From positions 1 through 29,777 of the forward strand of contig JAEDNI010000023.1 in assembly GCA_016302585.1 (NCBI GenBank): DNA of 29,777 nt, given 5' to 3'. The notes beneath the pieces are model-generated. The model ran no database searches and was not told the DNA's origin. It saw only the letters and a program-made list of their open reading frames with translations. The position numbers were made by a program, and so were the translations under genes. The stretch comes from Paludibacteraceae bacterium (GTDB lineage: Bacteria; Bacteroidota; Bacteroidia; Bacteroidales; Paludibacteraceae). Below are positions 8,468 through 16,765 of this stretch, piece by piece (the stretch's first letter is position 1; each line of letters starts with the position of its first letter).

Positions 8468-8590
8468 ATCTGCCACCAGACCATCTATAATTATGTACAC
8501 AAAAACGAAGAGCGGTTAAGCAAGTATATGCCGTATAAACTGCGTTATCGGAGAAGAGAAAAGAAACAACTGCGTCAGATAAAATACATT
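8468..8590 (+). pseudogene. Remnant of an IS30-family transposase
   Basis: The frame reads ICHQTIYNYVHKNEERLSKY and continues with MPYKLRYRRREKK. This resembles the segment of IS30-type transposases around the conserved S-H-(E/Q)-T-I-Y-x-Y-I motif, followed by the basic RYRRR-like stretch. Only about 40 residues are left: the N-terminal helix-turn-helix and the DDE catalytic positions are missing, and the frame runs into the ychF promoter. The match is from memory of the family pattern, so the family call is moderate. It is certainly not a functional gene. Confidence 0.5.
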
Positions 8591-8614
8591 TTATTTGGCA
8601 AAAATGTCCAAAAA

Positions 8615-8646
8615 CTTGCACATGTGCAATTTTTGTTGTACCTTTG
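8615..8646 (+). promoter_or_regulatory. ychF promoter with palindromic -33 region
   Basis: CTTG (8615-8618), 20 nt, TACCTTTG (8639-8646). The -33 box is the left arm of a perfect 14-bp palindrome, TTGCACATGTGCAA (8616-8629). Transcription would start near 8652, giving a leader of about 40 nt. Confidence 0.85.
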
Positions 8647-8690
8647 CACCCCAAATGAACAAATGGTAAATGAATAAATCGTAAAATAGC

Positions 8691-9797
8691 ATGAGTTTAC
8701 AATGTGGAATAGTAGGTTTGCCTAATGTGGGCAAGAGTACCCTCTTTAACTGTCTTAGCAACGCCAAGGCGCAGAGTGCCAATTTCCCTTTCTGTACCAT
8801 CGAGCCGAATGTGGGGGTGATCACCGTGCCGGACGAGAGGCTTATCAAACTCGGAGAGATATGTCACCCCGAACGCGGCGTGATTCCTACCACCGTGGAG
8901 ATCGTCGATATAGCCGGTCTGGTCAAGGGTGCCAGCAAGGGAGAAGGACTGGGAAACAAGTTCCTCGCTAACATCCGCGAGACGGACGCGATCATCCATG
9001 TGCTGCGTTGCTTCGACGACGAGAACGTCGTGCATGTGGACGGAAGCGTGGACCCCGTGCGGGACAAAGAGATCATTGACGCCGAGCTGCAACTCAAAGA
9101 CCTGGAGACCGTTGAATCCCGCATTCAGAAATGCGAAAAAGCCGCAAAAGCAGGTGGAGACAAGAATGCGAAACTACAACTCGAAGTGCTTGTTAAATAT
9201 CGTGAAGCGCTGTCTCAAGGCAAGAATGCCCGCACAGTAGAATTAGATAACAAGGACCAAGAACTGGCAGCAAAAGACTTGTTTTTATTAACCAACAAGC
9301 CGGTAATGTATGTTTGCAACGTAGATGAAGCTTCGGCTGTAAACGGCAACGCGTATGTCGATCAAGTGCGCGAGGCGGTAAAAGACGAGGACGCGCAAGT
9401 GCTGGTATTAGCAGCAAAAATAGAAAGCGAAATTGCTGAATTGGAGACTTATGAGGAGCGCCAGATGTTCCTGGAAGAGATTGGTTTACAGGAATCTGGT
9501 GTTAACCGCCTTATCAAAGCCGCCTACGCGCTGCTTAATCTTCGCACATTCCTTACTGCAGGAAGCGATGAAGTGCGCGCTTGGACATTTAAAGCCGGAT
9601 ATAAAGCACCTCAATGTGCCGGAGTTATCCATACCGATTTTGAACGCGGTTTCATACGAGCAGAAGTAATCAAATATAACGATTTCATCGAGCTCGGAGG
9701 AGAAGCACAATGCCGTGCAGCCGGTAAACTGGCTACGGAAGGAAAAGATTATCTTGTACAAGACGGGGACATAATGCATTTCCTATTTAACGTATGA
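8691..9797 (+). CDS. ychF: Redox-regulated ribosome-binding ATPase YchF (Obg-related)
   Basis: A universally conserved cytoplasmic P-loop protein of the TRAFAC/Obg family that prefers ATP over GTP and binds the ribosome. The 368 residues match the family length. The P-loop GLPNVGKST is at residues 9-17, the switch region NFPFCTIEPNVGVI follows, and DIAGLVKGASKGEGLGNKFL is the G3 region. The specificity position reads NVDEAS rather than NKxD, as expected for ATP preference. A coiled-coil insert (about 130-200) and a C-terminal TGS domain (about 280-366, with TAGSDEVRAWTFKAG and DFERGFIRAEVI) are present. The ATG at 8691 lies about 40 nt after the predicted transcript start. The stop overlaps the next start by ATGA, so the antiporter is translationally coupled. 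Confidence 0.97.
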   Translation: MSLQCGIVGLPNVGKSTLFNCLSNAKAQSANFPFCTIEPNVGVITVPDERLIKLGEICHPERGVIPTTVEIVDIAGLVKGASKGEGLGNKFLANIRETDAIIHVLRCFDDENVVHVDGSVDPVRDKEIIDAELQLKDLETVESRIQKCEKAAKAGGDKNAKLQLEVLVKYREALSQGKNARTVELDNKDQELAAKDLFLLTNKPVMYVCNVDEASAVNGNAYVDQVREAVKDEDAQVLVLAAKIESEIAELETYEERQMFLEEIGLQESGVNRLIKAAYALLNLRTFLTAGSDEVRAWTFKAGYKAPQCAGVIHTDFERGFIRAEVIKYNDFIELGGEAQCRAAGKLATEGKDYLVQDGDIMHFLFNV

Positions 9798-10792
9798 TAG
9801 AATCCTTATTAGCACATGGTATCTGGGTAGCGATAATTTTTATTATCGTGGGTTTTATTGCCTTGGTTAGGGGAGCCGACTTTCTCGTAGATGGTGCATC
9901 TGCCATTGCTAAACGTTTTGGCATATCCGATTTAGTCATCGGTTTAACTGTGGTGGCATTTGGCACCTCTATGCCGGAGTTTGTCGTGAATATGGTGTCA
10001 GTTGCAGAAGGATCTACCGACCTCGCCATAACGAATATCTTAGGTTCCAACATCATCAACACTTTTGTTATCTTAGGTCTCACCGCGCTGGTATATCCGG
10101 TTGCATCGCAAAAACGAAGCCGTGACTTTGACATCCCAATGTCCATCATCGCAGGTGTACTGGTGCTTTGTTGCGTGGCGATTCAACTTCACTCCTGCGA
10201 ATCCGAACGCGGTATAGGCCGTATTGGTGGTATTGTATTGCTGCTCATGTTCTGTTATTTTCTCTACAATACATTCCGCCATGCGAAAGATCATCCAAGT
10301 GAAGAACCAAGTGACGAAGTACCAAGTACGAAGGAAATCACTGTGCGCAGAGCCCTCTGTTTAGTGCTCGGCGGATTTGTAGGGCTTGTTGTGGGCGGAG
10401 AACTGATCGTCAAGAGTGCGGTTGACATCGCCGTTCGCTGCGGTGTGAGCGAAGCCATCATCGGCCTGACTATTGTCGCATTAGGAACCTCACTACCGGA
10501 ATTGGCCACCTCGGTCATGGCGGCATTCAAAAAGAATTCCGATATCGCATTGGGCAACGTTATCGGAAGTAATATCTTCAATGTTTTCTTTGTATTGGGA
10601 ACGAGCGCAATAATACGCCCATTGCCGGCCTATGAAGGTATCGAATTAGATGCCATTATTGCTGCATTGGGAAGCGTCATCGTATGGATGGCAGTAAAAA
10701 CGAATAAGGAACGTAAGGTACAAAGATGGGCAGGTTTGTTATTGCTCCTAATATACGGAGGATACCTAACTTATAGATTATTGAACGTATGA
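9794..10792 (+). CDS. CaCA-family calcium/sodium antiporter (YrbG-like)
   Basis: An inner-membrane cation/Ca2+ exchanger of 332 residues with about ten hydrophobic segments. Both alpha repeats that form the ion site are intact: GLTVVAFGTSMPEFVVN to ILGSNIINT (about 50-90) and GLTIVALGTSLPELATS to VIGSNIFNVFFVLG (about 223-262). Each contains the conserved acidic residue in the (M/L)PE motif. A short charged cytoplasmic loop (about 165-185, with SEEPSDEVPSTKE) separates the halves. It starts inside the ychF stop codon (ATGA overlap), so the two are one transcription unit. No functional link between YchF and the exchanger follows from this alone. Its 3' end overlaps the convergent glycosyltransferase gene by 22 bp. 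The exact exchanged ions cannot be read from sequence. Confidence 0.92.
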   Translation: MIESLLAHGIWVAIIFIIVGFIALVRGADFLVDGASAIAKRFGISDLVIGLTVVAFGTSMPEFVVNMVSVAEGSTDLAITNILGSNIINTFVILGLTALVYPVASQKRSRDFDIPMSIIAGVLVLCCVAIQLHSCESERGIGRIGGIVLLLMFCYFLYNTFRHAKDHPSEEPSDEVPSTKEITVRRALCLVLGGFVGLVVGGELIVKSAVDIAVRCGVSEAIIGLTIVALGTSLPELATSVMAAFKKNSDIALGNVIGSNIFNVFFVLGTSAIIRPLPAYEGIELDAIIAALGSVIVWMAVKTNKERKVQRWAGLLLLLIYGGYLTYRLLNV

Positions 10793-11568
10793 CGTTCTGA
10801 ATCGAAGAGCCAACCCCATTTATTGAAATACTTACACATGTTTTGGATATGTACCCAAAGCATGTGTTTGTTTTTATAGGATTCCCGAGCATGTGCATGG
10901 ACAACCGTCCACTCCGGATAATAGAGCGTAAGCCATTGGCGATGAATGGTGCGCGTTAGGTCGACATCCTCCGGATACATAAAATATCGTTCATCGAAAA
11001 GTCCCGATTCCACCGCAGCTTTTGTGCGCAAAAGCATAAAGCAGCCGCTTAAATAAGGTGCATTTATCGGACGTGTTAAGTCCTTATCTCGCAACTCGTA
11101 TTTACGATTTCTTTTAGACATCATCCATTGCGGCAAGAAACGACGCCCGAATACATCCAAAGGCGCAGGAAGACGTTTGGCCAGAAACTGCTGCGAACCA
11201 TCCGGATTAAGCACTTTCGGCATGAGTTGTCCCACTTGAGGTTGACTGAGCATCCAATCGTGCATGGCATCAATATCCTCCGCTTTCACCTGAATATCGC
11301 TATTCATCACCAGGTGCAATTCGGTCTTATAATAAGCGCTTTCACGCAAAGCGATATTGTGAGCCTTTCCATATCCCAGATTAGATGCCATATGCATATA
11401 CCGAAGCTTCGGGTTCTTAATTTCCGATTTGGGATGTATCTCTCGATCTTCGCTATTGTCCAACAAATAGATCTTGCGTAGATTTTTCACAAGCAGCAAT
11501 TCTTCAACAAGAGGCAGAACTTCATGCTCCCAATTGGGATGATATAGTACGATAGAGATATTGAGCAT
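10771..11568 (-). CDS. Family 2 glycosyltransferase, rhamnosyltransferase (WbbL)-like
   Basis: A 265-residue cytoplasmic or membrane-associated GT-A glycosyltransferase, the last gene of the polysaccharide operon. It begins at the Rossmann-like strand (MLNISIVLYHP). LLDNS is followed by NLGYGKAHNIAL, typical of WbbL/WsaF-type rhamnosyltransferases. VMNSDIQV stands at the usual metal-binding DxD position, and the acceptor-side motif is FDERYFMYPEDVDLTRTIH. The donor could be dTDP-rhamnose, but this is family inference. It is short but complete. Its 3' end overlaps the antiporter gene by 22 bp and no terminator is seen between them. Confidence 0.88.
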   Translation of the reverse strand: MLNISIVLYHPNWEHEVLPLVEELLLVKNLRKIYLLDNSEDREIHPKSEIKNPKLRYMHMASNLGYGKAHNIALRESAYYKTELHLVMNSDIQVKAEDIDAMHDWMLSQPQVGQLMPKVLNPDGSQQFLAKRLPAPLDVFGRRFLPQWMMSKRNRKYELRDKDLTRPINAPYLSGCFMLLRTKAAVESGLFDERYFMYPEDVDLTRTIHRQWLTLYYPEWTVVHAHARESYKNKHMLWVHIQNMCKYFNKWGWLFDSERHTFNNL

Positions 11569-11598
11569 AATTGAGAGTTGATAGTTGAGAATTGAGAA
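11569..11598. repeat. AT-rich spacer with GAATT/TTGAGA repeats
   Basis: The 30-nt gap between two glycosyltransferase genes consists of near-repeats of (A)TTGAGA and GTTGA units. It is the only real gap in an otherwise overlapping operon, and it resembles the spacer at 4539-4560. No promoter box is visible. Confidence 0.45.
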
Positions 11599-12345
11599 TT
11601 ATGATTTCCTCAGGAACTGGCGGATTTTGCGCAGTTGTTTGAAGGCTACTGTCAAGTATCCAGCGCCCACGTTATTTTTTTTGAGAGCGATATAGTCCTC
11701 CTGCGTTTTAGATAAGCGAGCTTTGGTATTTTTGTTACTTGCCCCTCCCGTCTCCATACGCACTAATACTTCAGGGATATAATAGGACTGATATCCTCTT
11801 TTGAAAATACGCAGCATCATATCATAATCCGCTGATATATGGAACCACTCATCGTATTCACCTACTTGCTCATATACCTCACGACGCACGTAAACCGTAG
11901 GGTGAGGAGGCATCCACCCGAACTTTAGACTCAACGGGCGGAACGCATTGCTGCGCCAACGACGAATTACCTTATCTCCATGGCAGTATTGCAGATCGCC
12001 ATAGACGACATCTACTGATTCGTTCTCAAAAGAAGCAGCAATTTTTCCGATGGAATCGGAGGAATATAGCATATCGTCGGAATGCAAAAAACCGATTACA
12101 TCACCTGTAGCCATTTGAATGCCCTTATTCAACGCATTATAAATACCTTTATCTGGTTCAGAGATGTAACGCACATTCTTATGATCCGCCGCGTATTTTT
12201 CTACTATTTCACGTGTTCCATCCGACGAAGCCCCATCTACAATGATGTGCTCAATGTCAGAATAGTGCTGATTCTGTACGCTATCTAAGGCTCGTTGTAC
12301 TGTCTTGGCGCTATTATAAGTGATGGTTATAATAGATATCTTCAT
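11599..12345 (-). CDS. Family 2 glycosyltransferase
   Basis: A 248-residue GT-A glycosyltransferase. The start is placed at the ATG giving MKISIITITYNSAKTVQRAL, the standard GT2 N-terminus. The frame is open 17 codons further, but that extension has no family similarity and lies inside the upstream gene. Motifs: VDGASSDGT, EPDKGIYNALNKGIQMATGD and FLHSDDMLY (the DD is the likely metal/nucleotide site), then YGDLQY, PPHPTVYVRREVYEQVG and ISADYDMMLR. This pattern is typical of WcaA/WfgS-type O-antigen or colanic-acid transferases. The start overlaps the upstream GT4 gene by 32 bp. The sugar is unknown. Confidence 0.9.
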   Translation of the reverse strand: MKISIITITYNSAKTVQRALDSVQNQHYSDIEHIIVDGASSDGTREIVEKYAADHKNVRYISEPDKGIYNALNKGIQMATGDVIGFLHSDDMLYSSDSIGKIAASFENESVDVVYGDLQYCHGDKVIRRWRSNAFRPLSLKFGWMPPHPTVYVRREVYEQVGEYDEWFHISADYDMMLRIFKRGYQSYYIPEVLVRMETGGASNKNTKARLSKTQEDYIALKKNNVGAGYLTVAFKQLRKIRQFLRKS

Positions 12346-13255
12346 ATACTTGTTTTGTTTGTGCATAGGTTTTATCCCATGAGAAGCGCTTGGCATTTTG
12401 CATTCCTTTCTCTATAATGGACTGAGTGGGTTGAGAGAGAAGTTGCCTCACCTTGTCTACCATAGCATCTGCCATCCGAACTGTCTTATCATGCGACACC
12501 AAGAGCTCTCCGTTCCCTATCACTTCCGGGACCGAAGAGGTGTTTTGCGCAATAACGGGACATCCGGCTTTCTGAGCTTCCAAAATGGGTATTCCAAATC
12601 CCTCATAGTCTGATGGGTACAGCAGACACAAAGCTTCATTGTACATTATATTGAGTTGTTCGCGGGTCACGTTAGAAGCCGTTCTTAGTTCAAGTCCTGT
12701 TCGTTTCGCCACTTCTTGAGCCACATCAAAACGTTTATAGGCAACTTGGTTATTCCCAATAAAAAGTAGATAGCCTTTCTTTTCAACCGATTTTATCGGA
12801 TAAAATTCATCTCCAACGCCGTTATATATGACGTGAATATTTTCTTCTTTCACCCACGGATAGAAATGCAACAAATCTCGCTTGGTATTTTCACTCACGC
12901 ATATCACTGCTTCACTATTCCTAAGCGCTCGTTCTTCTTCCCAAAGATGCACTTTCTTTGCCAAACCATGACGATAGAAATGATACGTCAAATCATGGAC
13001 TGTCGTCACATTATACACTCCTTCTTGTGGAAGAATCCGAAAATAAGAGGAATGAAAAATGGCAGGAGCTTTAGCATGGAAAGCGGGAACGCGATATCGC
13101 TCCAACATGCGCAGGTCTTGACCAGCAGGAAAGTCTAGGATTACCAGGTCAATATCCCTATCTGCCCTCGCTCTTGACAAGAGTTCATTCCATACAACCG
13201 AGATGCCTCCGTATCGTTGTAAAGAATAGATAATATTATCGTATATTACTTGCAT
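12314..13255 (-). CDS. Family 4 glycosyltransferase (GT-B fold)
   Basis: A 313-residue retaining glycosyltransferase. An N-terminal acceptor domain begins MQVIYDNIIYSLQRYGGISV with the glycine-rich GGIS loop. VTTVHDLTYHFYRHG and CVSENTKRDLLHFYP follow. The C-terminal donor domain contains YLLFIGNNQVAYKRFD, LLYPSDYEGFGIPILEAQ (the E-x7-E motif) and PVIAQNTSSVPEVIG. It is somewhat shorter than the usual 350-380 residues but keeps all the core motifs. It overlaps the preceding gene by 10 bp and the next by 32 bp, as part of one operon. Likely role: adding a sugar (possibly mannose) to a lipid-linked O-unit. Confidence 0.92.
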   Translation of the reverse strand: MQVIYDNIIYSLQRYGGISVVWNELLSRARADRDIDLVILDFPAGQDLRMLERYRVPAFHAKAPAIFHSSYFRILPQEGVYNVTTVHDLTYHFYRHGLAKKVHLWEEERALRNSEAVICVSENTKRDLLHFYPWVKEENIHVIYNGVGDEFYPIKSVEKKGYLLFIGNNQVAYKRFDVAQEVAKRTGLELRTASNVTREQLNIMYNEALCLLYPSDYEGFGIPILEAQKAGCPVIAQNTSSVPEVIGNGELLVSHDKTVRMADAMVDKVRQLLSQPTQSIIEKGMQNAKRFSWDKTYAQTKQVYEDIYYNHHL

Positions 13256-14397
13256 GACTCAATGAGTTGCACCCACTGTGGCATAATAGCCGCTTCACTA
13301 TAGGTTGTTTGTGCAAATGATTGTGCTTTCTGCGCACGCTTTAATGCTTCTTCGGGATGAGACAGAACATAGGCTATTTGTGCAGTAAGTGCCGTAATAT
13401 CTCCATTGGGTACGAGCCATCCTCTATCTTTCGCCAGTAGTTCAGCCGGCCCTTGCGGACAGTCAAAAGCGATACAAGGTAATCTACTCCACATGGCCTC
13501 GATAAGGGATAACGGTAGACCTTCATAACGAGAGGAAAGTATATAAAGCGATGCTGCAGCATATTCGCTTAATACATCGTTCGTAGTACCTGCAAGAACT
13601 ACCCGTTTCAGACCTTGTGACTCTATCTGTGCTTCTAATTCAGCTCGTTTAGGACCTTCTCCTACAATACGCAAAGACCAATCTGAATAAGTCTTCTCAA
13701 TCGGTTGCCAGGCTTGCAACAAGAGATCAAATCCTTTTTGCTCATGCAGACGACCTACCGCTAAAATAGTATTTGATTTTTCTGATTTAATCGATACTTT
13801 TTGACCATCCAGAATGCATGGATTCGGAATGCACATGACATTAGTACAGCCAGATTGCTGCCAATCCGCTTTATCCGTTTCGGTCAGTACTACTAAGCGT
13901 TCCAAACGCTTTACGGATCGCACTAACTGCCATGTACGAACTCTTCCCAATAATGCCCAAAACCATCCGCTATGATTAGCCCTTAATAATTGTGACCGCT
14001 GTTCTTTGGCAAAATGTGATTCAGCAATCGTCCGGCAGGGTAGTTGGTGAAGAAAAGCTATTTCTTTACCGCAAAGGGAGATACAAAGATCGATTTTTTC
14101 GCTACGAATATAGTCCGTTAATTTCTTCCGGTATAGACGCATACGCCGCGTATGACCCAGCCATTTAGGAAATAAGCATTTATGGTAGTCCGCGTTAAAA
14201 TCGACATTCAGCGCTACCACTTTCACGCGCTTATCCAATGGGAAATAGATATCACTCATGCCCGTCGGCGTAGGCTCAGTGGTGACAATGGAGATGGTAT
14301 AGTCAGTATGCGCCGCGAGCCAGTTTACCTTTTGAGTCAACACCCGCTCCATACCACCGGAATTATAGAGATGAGGTATGCAATACAGGAGATTCAT
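13246..14397 (-). CDS. Family 4 glycosyltransferase (GT-B fold)
   Basis: 383 residues. The start at 14397 gives MNLLYCIPHLYNSGGMERVL with the typical GGxE loop. The frame runs 34 codons further but is then charged and low-complexity. A strong Shine-Dalgarno AGGAGG lies about 7 nt before this ATG, unusual for a phylum that rarely relies on one, and it decides the start. The donor domain shows ILAVGRLHEQKGFDLLLQAW, LRIVGEGPKRAELE, SSRYEGLPLSLIEAM (E-x7-E) and PCIAFDCPQGPAELL. This pattern is close to GalNAc/glucosyl transferases of the WbnH/PglJ kind, but the sugar cannot be fixed. The ATG overlaps the polymerase stop by ATGA, so translation is coupled. Confidence 0.92.
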   Translation of the reverse strand: MNLLYCIPHLYNSGGMERVLTQKVNWLAAHTDYTISIVTTEPTPTGMSDIYFPLDKRVKVVALNVDFNADYHKCLFPKWLGHTRRMRLYRKKLTDYIRSEKIDLCISLCGKEIAFLHQLPCRTIAESHFAKEQRSQLLRANHSGWFWALLGRVRTWQLVRSVKRLERLVVLTETDKADWQQSGCTNVMCIPNPCILDGQKVSIKSEKSNTILAVGRLHEQKGFDLLLQAWQPIEKTYSDWSLRIVGEGPKRAELEAQIESQGLKRVVLAGTTNDVLSEYAAASLYILSSRYEGLPLSLIEAMWSRLPCIAFDCPQGPAELLAKDRGWLVPNGDITALTAQIAYVLSHPEEALKRAQKAQSFAQTTYSEAAIMPQWVQLIESCK

Positions 14398-15791
14398 ACC
14401 TTTTCCTCCTTTCTTTTTCCGATGCGGTTCAGCCAATTCACTATTTGCTCTTGATGATTGGTGATCGTCATAACTATGAGCAGGAGCAAGAGGCTCCATG
14501 TAACCAATCTCGGATCAAAGAGAAGCGGGGCACGAGGATAGATAAGCGCATGTCCTACCAAGAGGAAATACATCAAGTACCAATAGACATTGTTCTTCGC
14601 CCGATAATAGCTTTCCTTTACCCAGATGCCGATGAGGAACATGGCAATCGCTGTTCCAACCGCCCCAAAAGAACGGTATGCTTCGCCAATCATGTTGGTG
14701 CCGGTCCCCCAGGTAGCGTCAGGTCCTAAGATGAGGTATGAAGGCAGATCACCGCCATGCAACATCTGGGGCGGAAGATCGGAGTGCTCAATGATATATC
14801 CGGCAAGCCCAGGAACCGGAGAAGACAGATCAAGCGACATGCCGGTGAACCATGTCAAGTCGTTCTCTTGCGCCCACCCGAAAAGGCGAAAGAGGTTAAC
14901 ATCATTCACAATCAGGTCTTCATAGATATCCCAAAACTCTTCTAATTTAGTATGCGCCAATTTGGCTTGCCATGCCGCTGGATCCAAACCTTCTTTACGA
15001 AGCGTCATAACCAGGAAGAGAACAATCGATCCACCGGCCACAAGACCGAGTACGTGCCACCATTTAAGGTGATACACATACATACTGAATCCCACGACAA
15101 GAATCAGCGCAAGCCCGACAGCCAACTGGCGGCTTCCGGTGGAAAGGAGTATAAGCATGAATGAAGCTATCACCGCCAGATAAAACCACCATTTCTGTTT
15201 CGGCAGGCGGAAAATGAAAATCGCCAAGAAATAGCAGCCTATAGTAAAGATATTGTTAAAATAACTATAGATACCCACATCGCGCAGATTGGATCCTTCT
15301 GCATAGACACTCTGCAGCGCCGCGAGGCCGCCGGTAGCGACAAAGAGTACCCAAGCCACCATAGTGATGCCAAAAAACCAAAGATATTGCCGCATAGAAA
15401 TGGTAAATGTCGGCTCATCAGGTTCCTCTCGCTTTAGCTGCAAAATGCGTGTTACCCCGAGCATATACCAGGCATATCCGAAATACGCAAGGGCTGTCGC
15501 GCGTGTTACAAAATTGTCGTTAAAGGAAAAACTAAAGAACGACCAATAGATACGTTCCGTCGGTGCATAAAAGACGGGATAGACGAAGTTGACGAGGAAG
15601 AAACTCAACGCGAAGAAGAACTCAAAACCCAGCCAATGCTTGCGTTTGTTAGTTGCAAAAAAGAGTACGTTCTGCACAATAAAGCACACCATCAGCGCCA
15701 CACAATAGTCGTAACTATAGGTCCACGGCGCTTTGATATACAGCACCGTAGCGGCGATGGCAAAAGCGATATTGAGCAAATAGGTTAGCAT
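14394..15791 (-). CDS. Wzy-like O-antigen/polysaccharide polymerase
   Basis: A 465-residue integral membrane protein with about ten to twelve hydrophobic segments: 1-20, 28-47, 54-75, then clusters around 100-120, 132-155, 185-265 and 375-455. A long hydrophilic loop (about 270-370, including the segment TWGTGTNMIGEAYRSFG) fits the large periplasmic loop of Wzy or oligosaccharide-repeat-unit polymerases. Wzy proteins share topology more than sequence, so the call rests on topology and on its place amid glycosyltransferases. It would join lipid-linked repeat units in the periplasm. It overlaps its neighbours by 7 bp upstream and 4 bp downstream. Confidence 0.82.
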   Translation of the reverse strand: MLTYLLNIAFAIAATVLYIKAPWTYSYDYCVALMVCFIVQNVLFFATNKRKHWLGFEFFFALSFFLVNFVYPVFYAPTERIYWSFFSFSFNDNFVTRATALAYFGYAWYMLGVTRILQLKREEPDEPTFTISMRQYLWFFGITMVAWVLFVATGGLAALQSVYAEGSNLRDVGIYSYFNNIFTIGCYFLAIFIFRLPKQKWWFYLAVIASFMLILLSTGSRQLAVGLALILVVGFSMYVYHLKWWHVLGLVAGGSIVLFLVMTLRKEGLDPAAWQAKLAHTKLEEFWDIYEDLIVNDVNLFRLFGWAQENDLTWFTGMSLDLSSPVPGLAGYIIEHSDLPPQMLHGGDLPSYLILGPDATWGTGTNMIGEAYRSFGAVGTAIAMFLIGIWVKESYYRAKNNVYWYLMYFLLVGHALIYPRAPLLFDPRLVTWSLLLLLIVMTITNHQEQIVNWLNRIGKRKEEKV

Positions 15792-16699
15792 TTCTCTTTG
15801 GCACGATGGAGGAGATAAAACAAATAAGACAGCCGTCCGAATTCGGGTTCATTTCCCCATGCCAACAAAGCACTTATGCGTCCTTCATTAGACACGGTAG
15901 GCCGATGCATGGCTTTCCAATGATAACCACAAATCCATCTTCTCTCATTAGCAGTCAAATTCAGCGATTTATTCATTAGCCGATAAATAGCATGATCCTG
16001 CACAATATTCACTCCCATATATTCGGCTCCACCGGATACTTTATTCGAATGCTGGCGAAATTTATTCAGGTTATCCGCCACATATGCCACTCTCCCCTGC
16101 AAGGCAATCTGTATCCAGAACAGGCGGTCTCCGCTGGCGGAATACTGCGCTACTTTCTCCATGTCCACTTTTTGCGCAGCCTCGCGTTTAAAGACTACGG
16201 CAGAGGCATTGCATATCGAACTATATCCCAACAGAAACCGCCTGACAAACGTAGCTCCCGCCATCGAAAAATCCCGTTTCCATCGGGGATCAACGGTTCG
16301 CGCAATAGGGTTTCCGTCGCTGTCAATCCATAGGCTATGGCAGAACGCCAAAGTAGCATCTTTCTGCTCGATCTCCGCTACCAAACGAGAAAGTAAAGCA
16401 GGCTCCGCCACATCATCACTCTCCGCAATCCATACATAGTCGCCTTTCGCCATTTCCAAGCCTCGTTTCCATTGCAAGAAAGTATTGCCGGAATTGGTCT
16501 CATTGGCAATCAGCCGAACCACCTTCGGATGATTCTCATAGGATTTGAGGACAGAAAGGCTTTCGTCAGTTGATGCATCGTCCAACAAGATTACCTCAAA
16601 ATCGGGATAATCCTGCGCAAGAATACTCTCCATGCGCTCCTTAATATAAGGAGCGTGGTTGTAATTCGGCATTATGATGCTTACTTTTTTCAGTTTCAT
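15785..16699 (-). CDS. Family 2 glycosyltransferase, first gene of the polysaccharide operon
   Basis: A 304-residue GT-A glycosyltransferase. The ATG at 16699 gives MKLKKVSIIMPNYNHAPYIK. The frame is open back to 16807, but that part contains the promoter (TACCTTTG on the minus strand at 16741-16734) and cannot be translated from it. Motifs: LLDDASTDESL, NSGNTFLQWKRGLEMAKGDYVWIAESDD (the SDD metal site), FCHSLWIDSDG, SGDRLFWIQIALQG and FRQHSNKVS. This is a common Bacteroidetes O-unit transferase type. It overlaps the polymerase gene by 7 bp. The leader is about 30 nt. Confidence 0.92.
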   Translation of the reverse strand: MKLKKVSIIMPNYNHAPYIKERMESILAQDYPDFEVILLDDASTDESLSVLKSYENHPKVVRLIANETNSGNTFLQWKRGLEMAKGDYVWIAESDDVAEPALLSRLVAEIEQKDATLAFCHSLWIDSDGNPIARTVDPRWKRDFSMAGATFVRRFLLGYSSICNASAVVFKREAAQKVDMEKVAQYSASGDRLFWIQIALQGRVAYVADNLNKFRQHSNKVSGGAEYMGVNIVQDHAIYRLMNKSLNLTANERRWICGYHWKAMHRPTVSNEGRISALLAWGNEPEFGRLSYLFYLLHRAKEKC

Positions 16700-16733
16700 G
16701 TACAATATAGCCGACTTGAAATTAAAAAGTGTG

Positions 16734-16765
16734 CAAAGGTACGAAAAAATTTGCACATATGCAAA
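16734..16765 (-). promoter_or_regulatory. Promoter of the polysaccharide operon
   Basis: On the minus strand TTTG (16765-16762), 20 nt, TACCTTTG (16741-16734). The -33 box is one arm of the palindrome-like TTGCACATATGCAA (16751-16764), whose other arm serves the divergent acyltransferase promoter. Confidence 0.85.

Noticed and set aside
8691..10792. A defence or toxin-antitoxin role for the small overlapping frames near ychF
   Set aside because: All of them are contained in ychF or the antiporter and show no family features.
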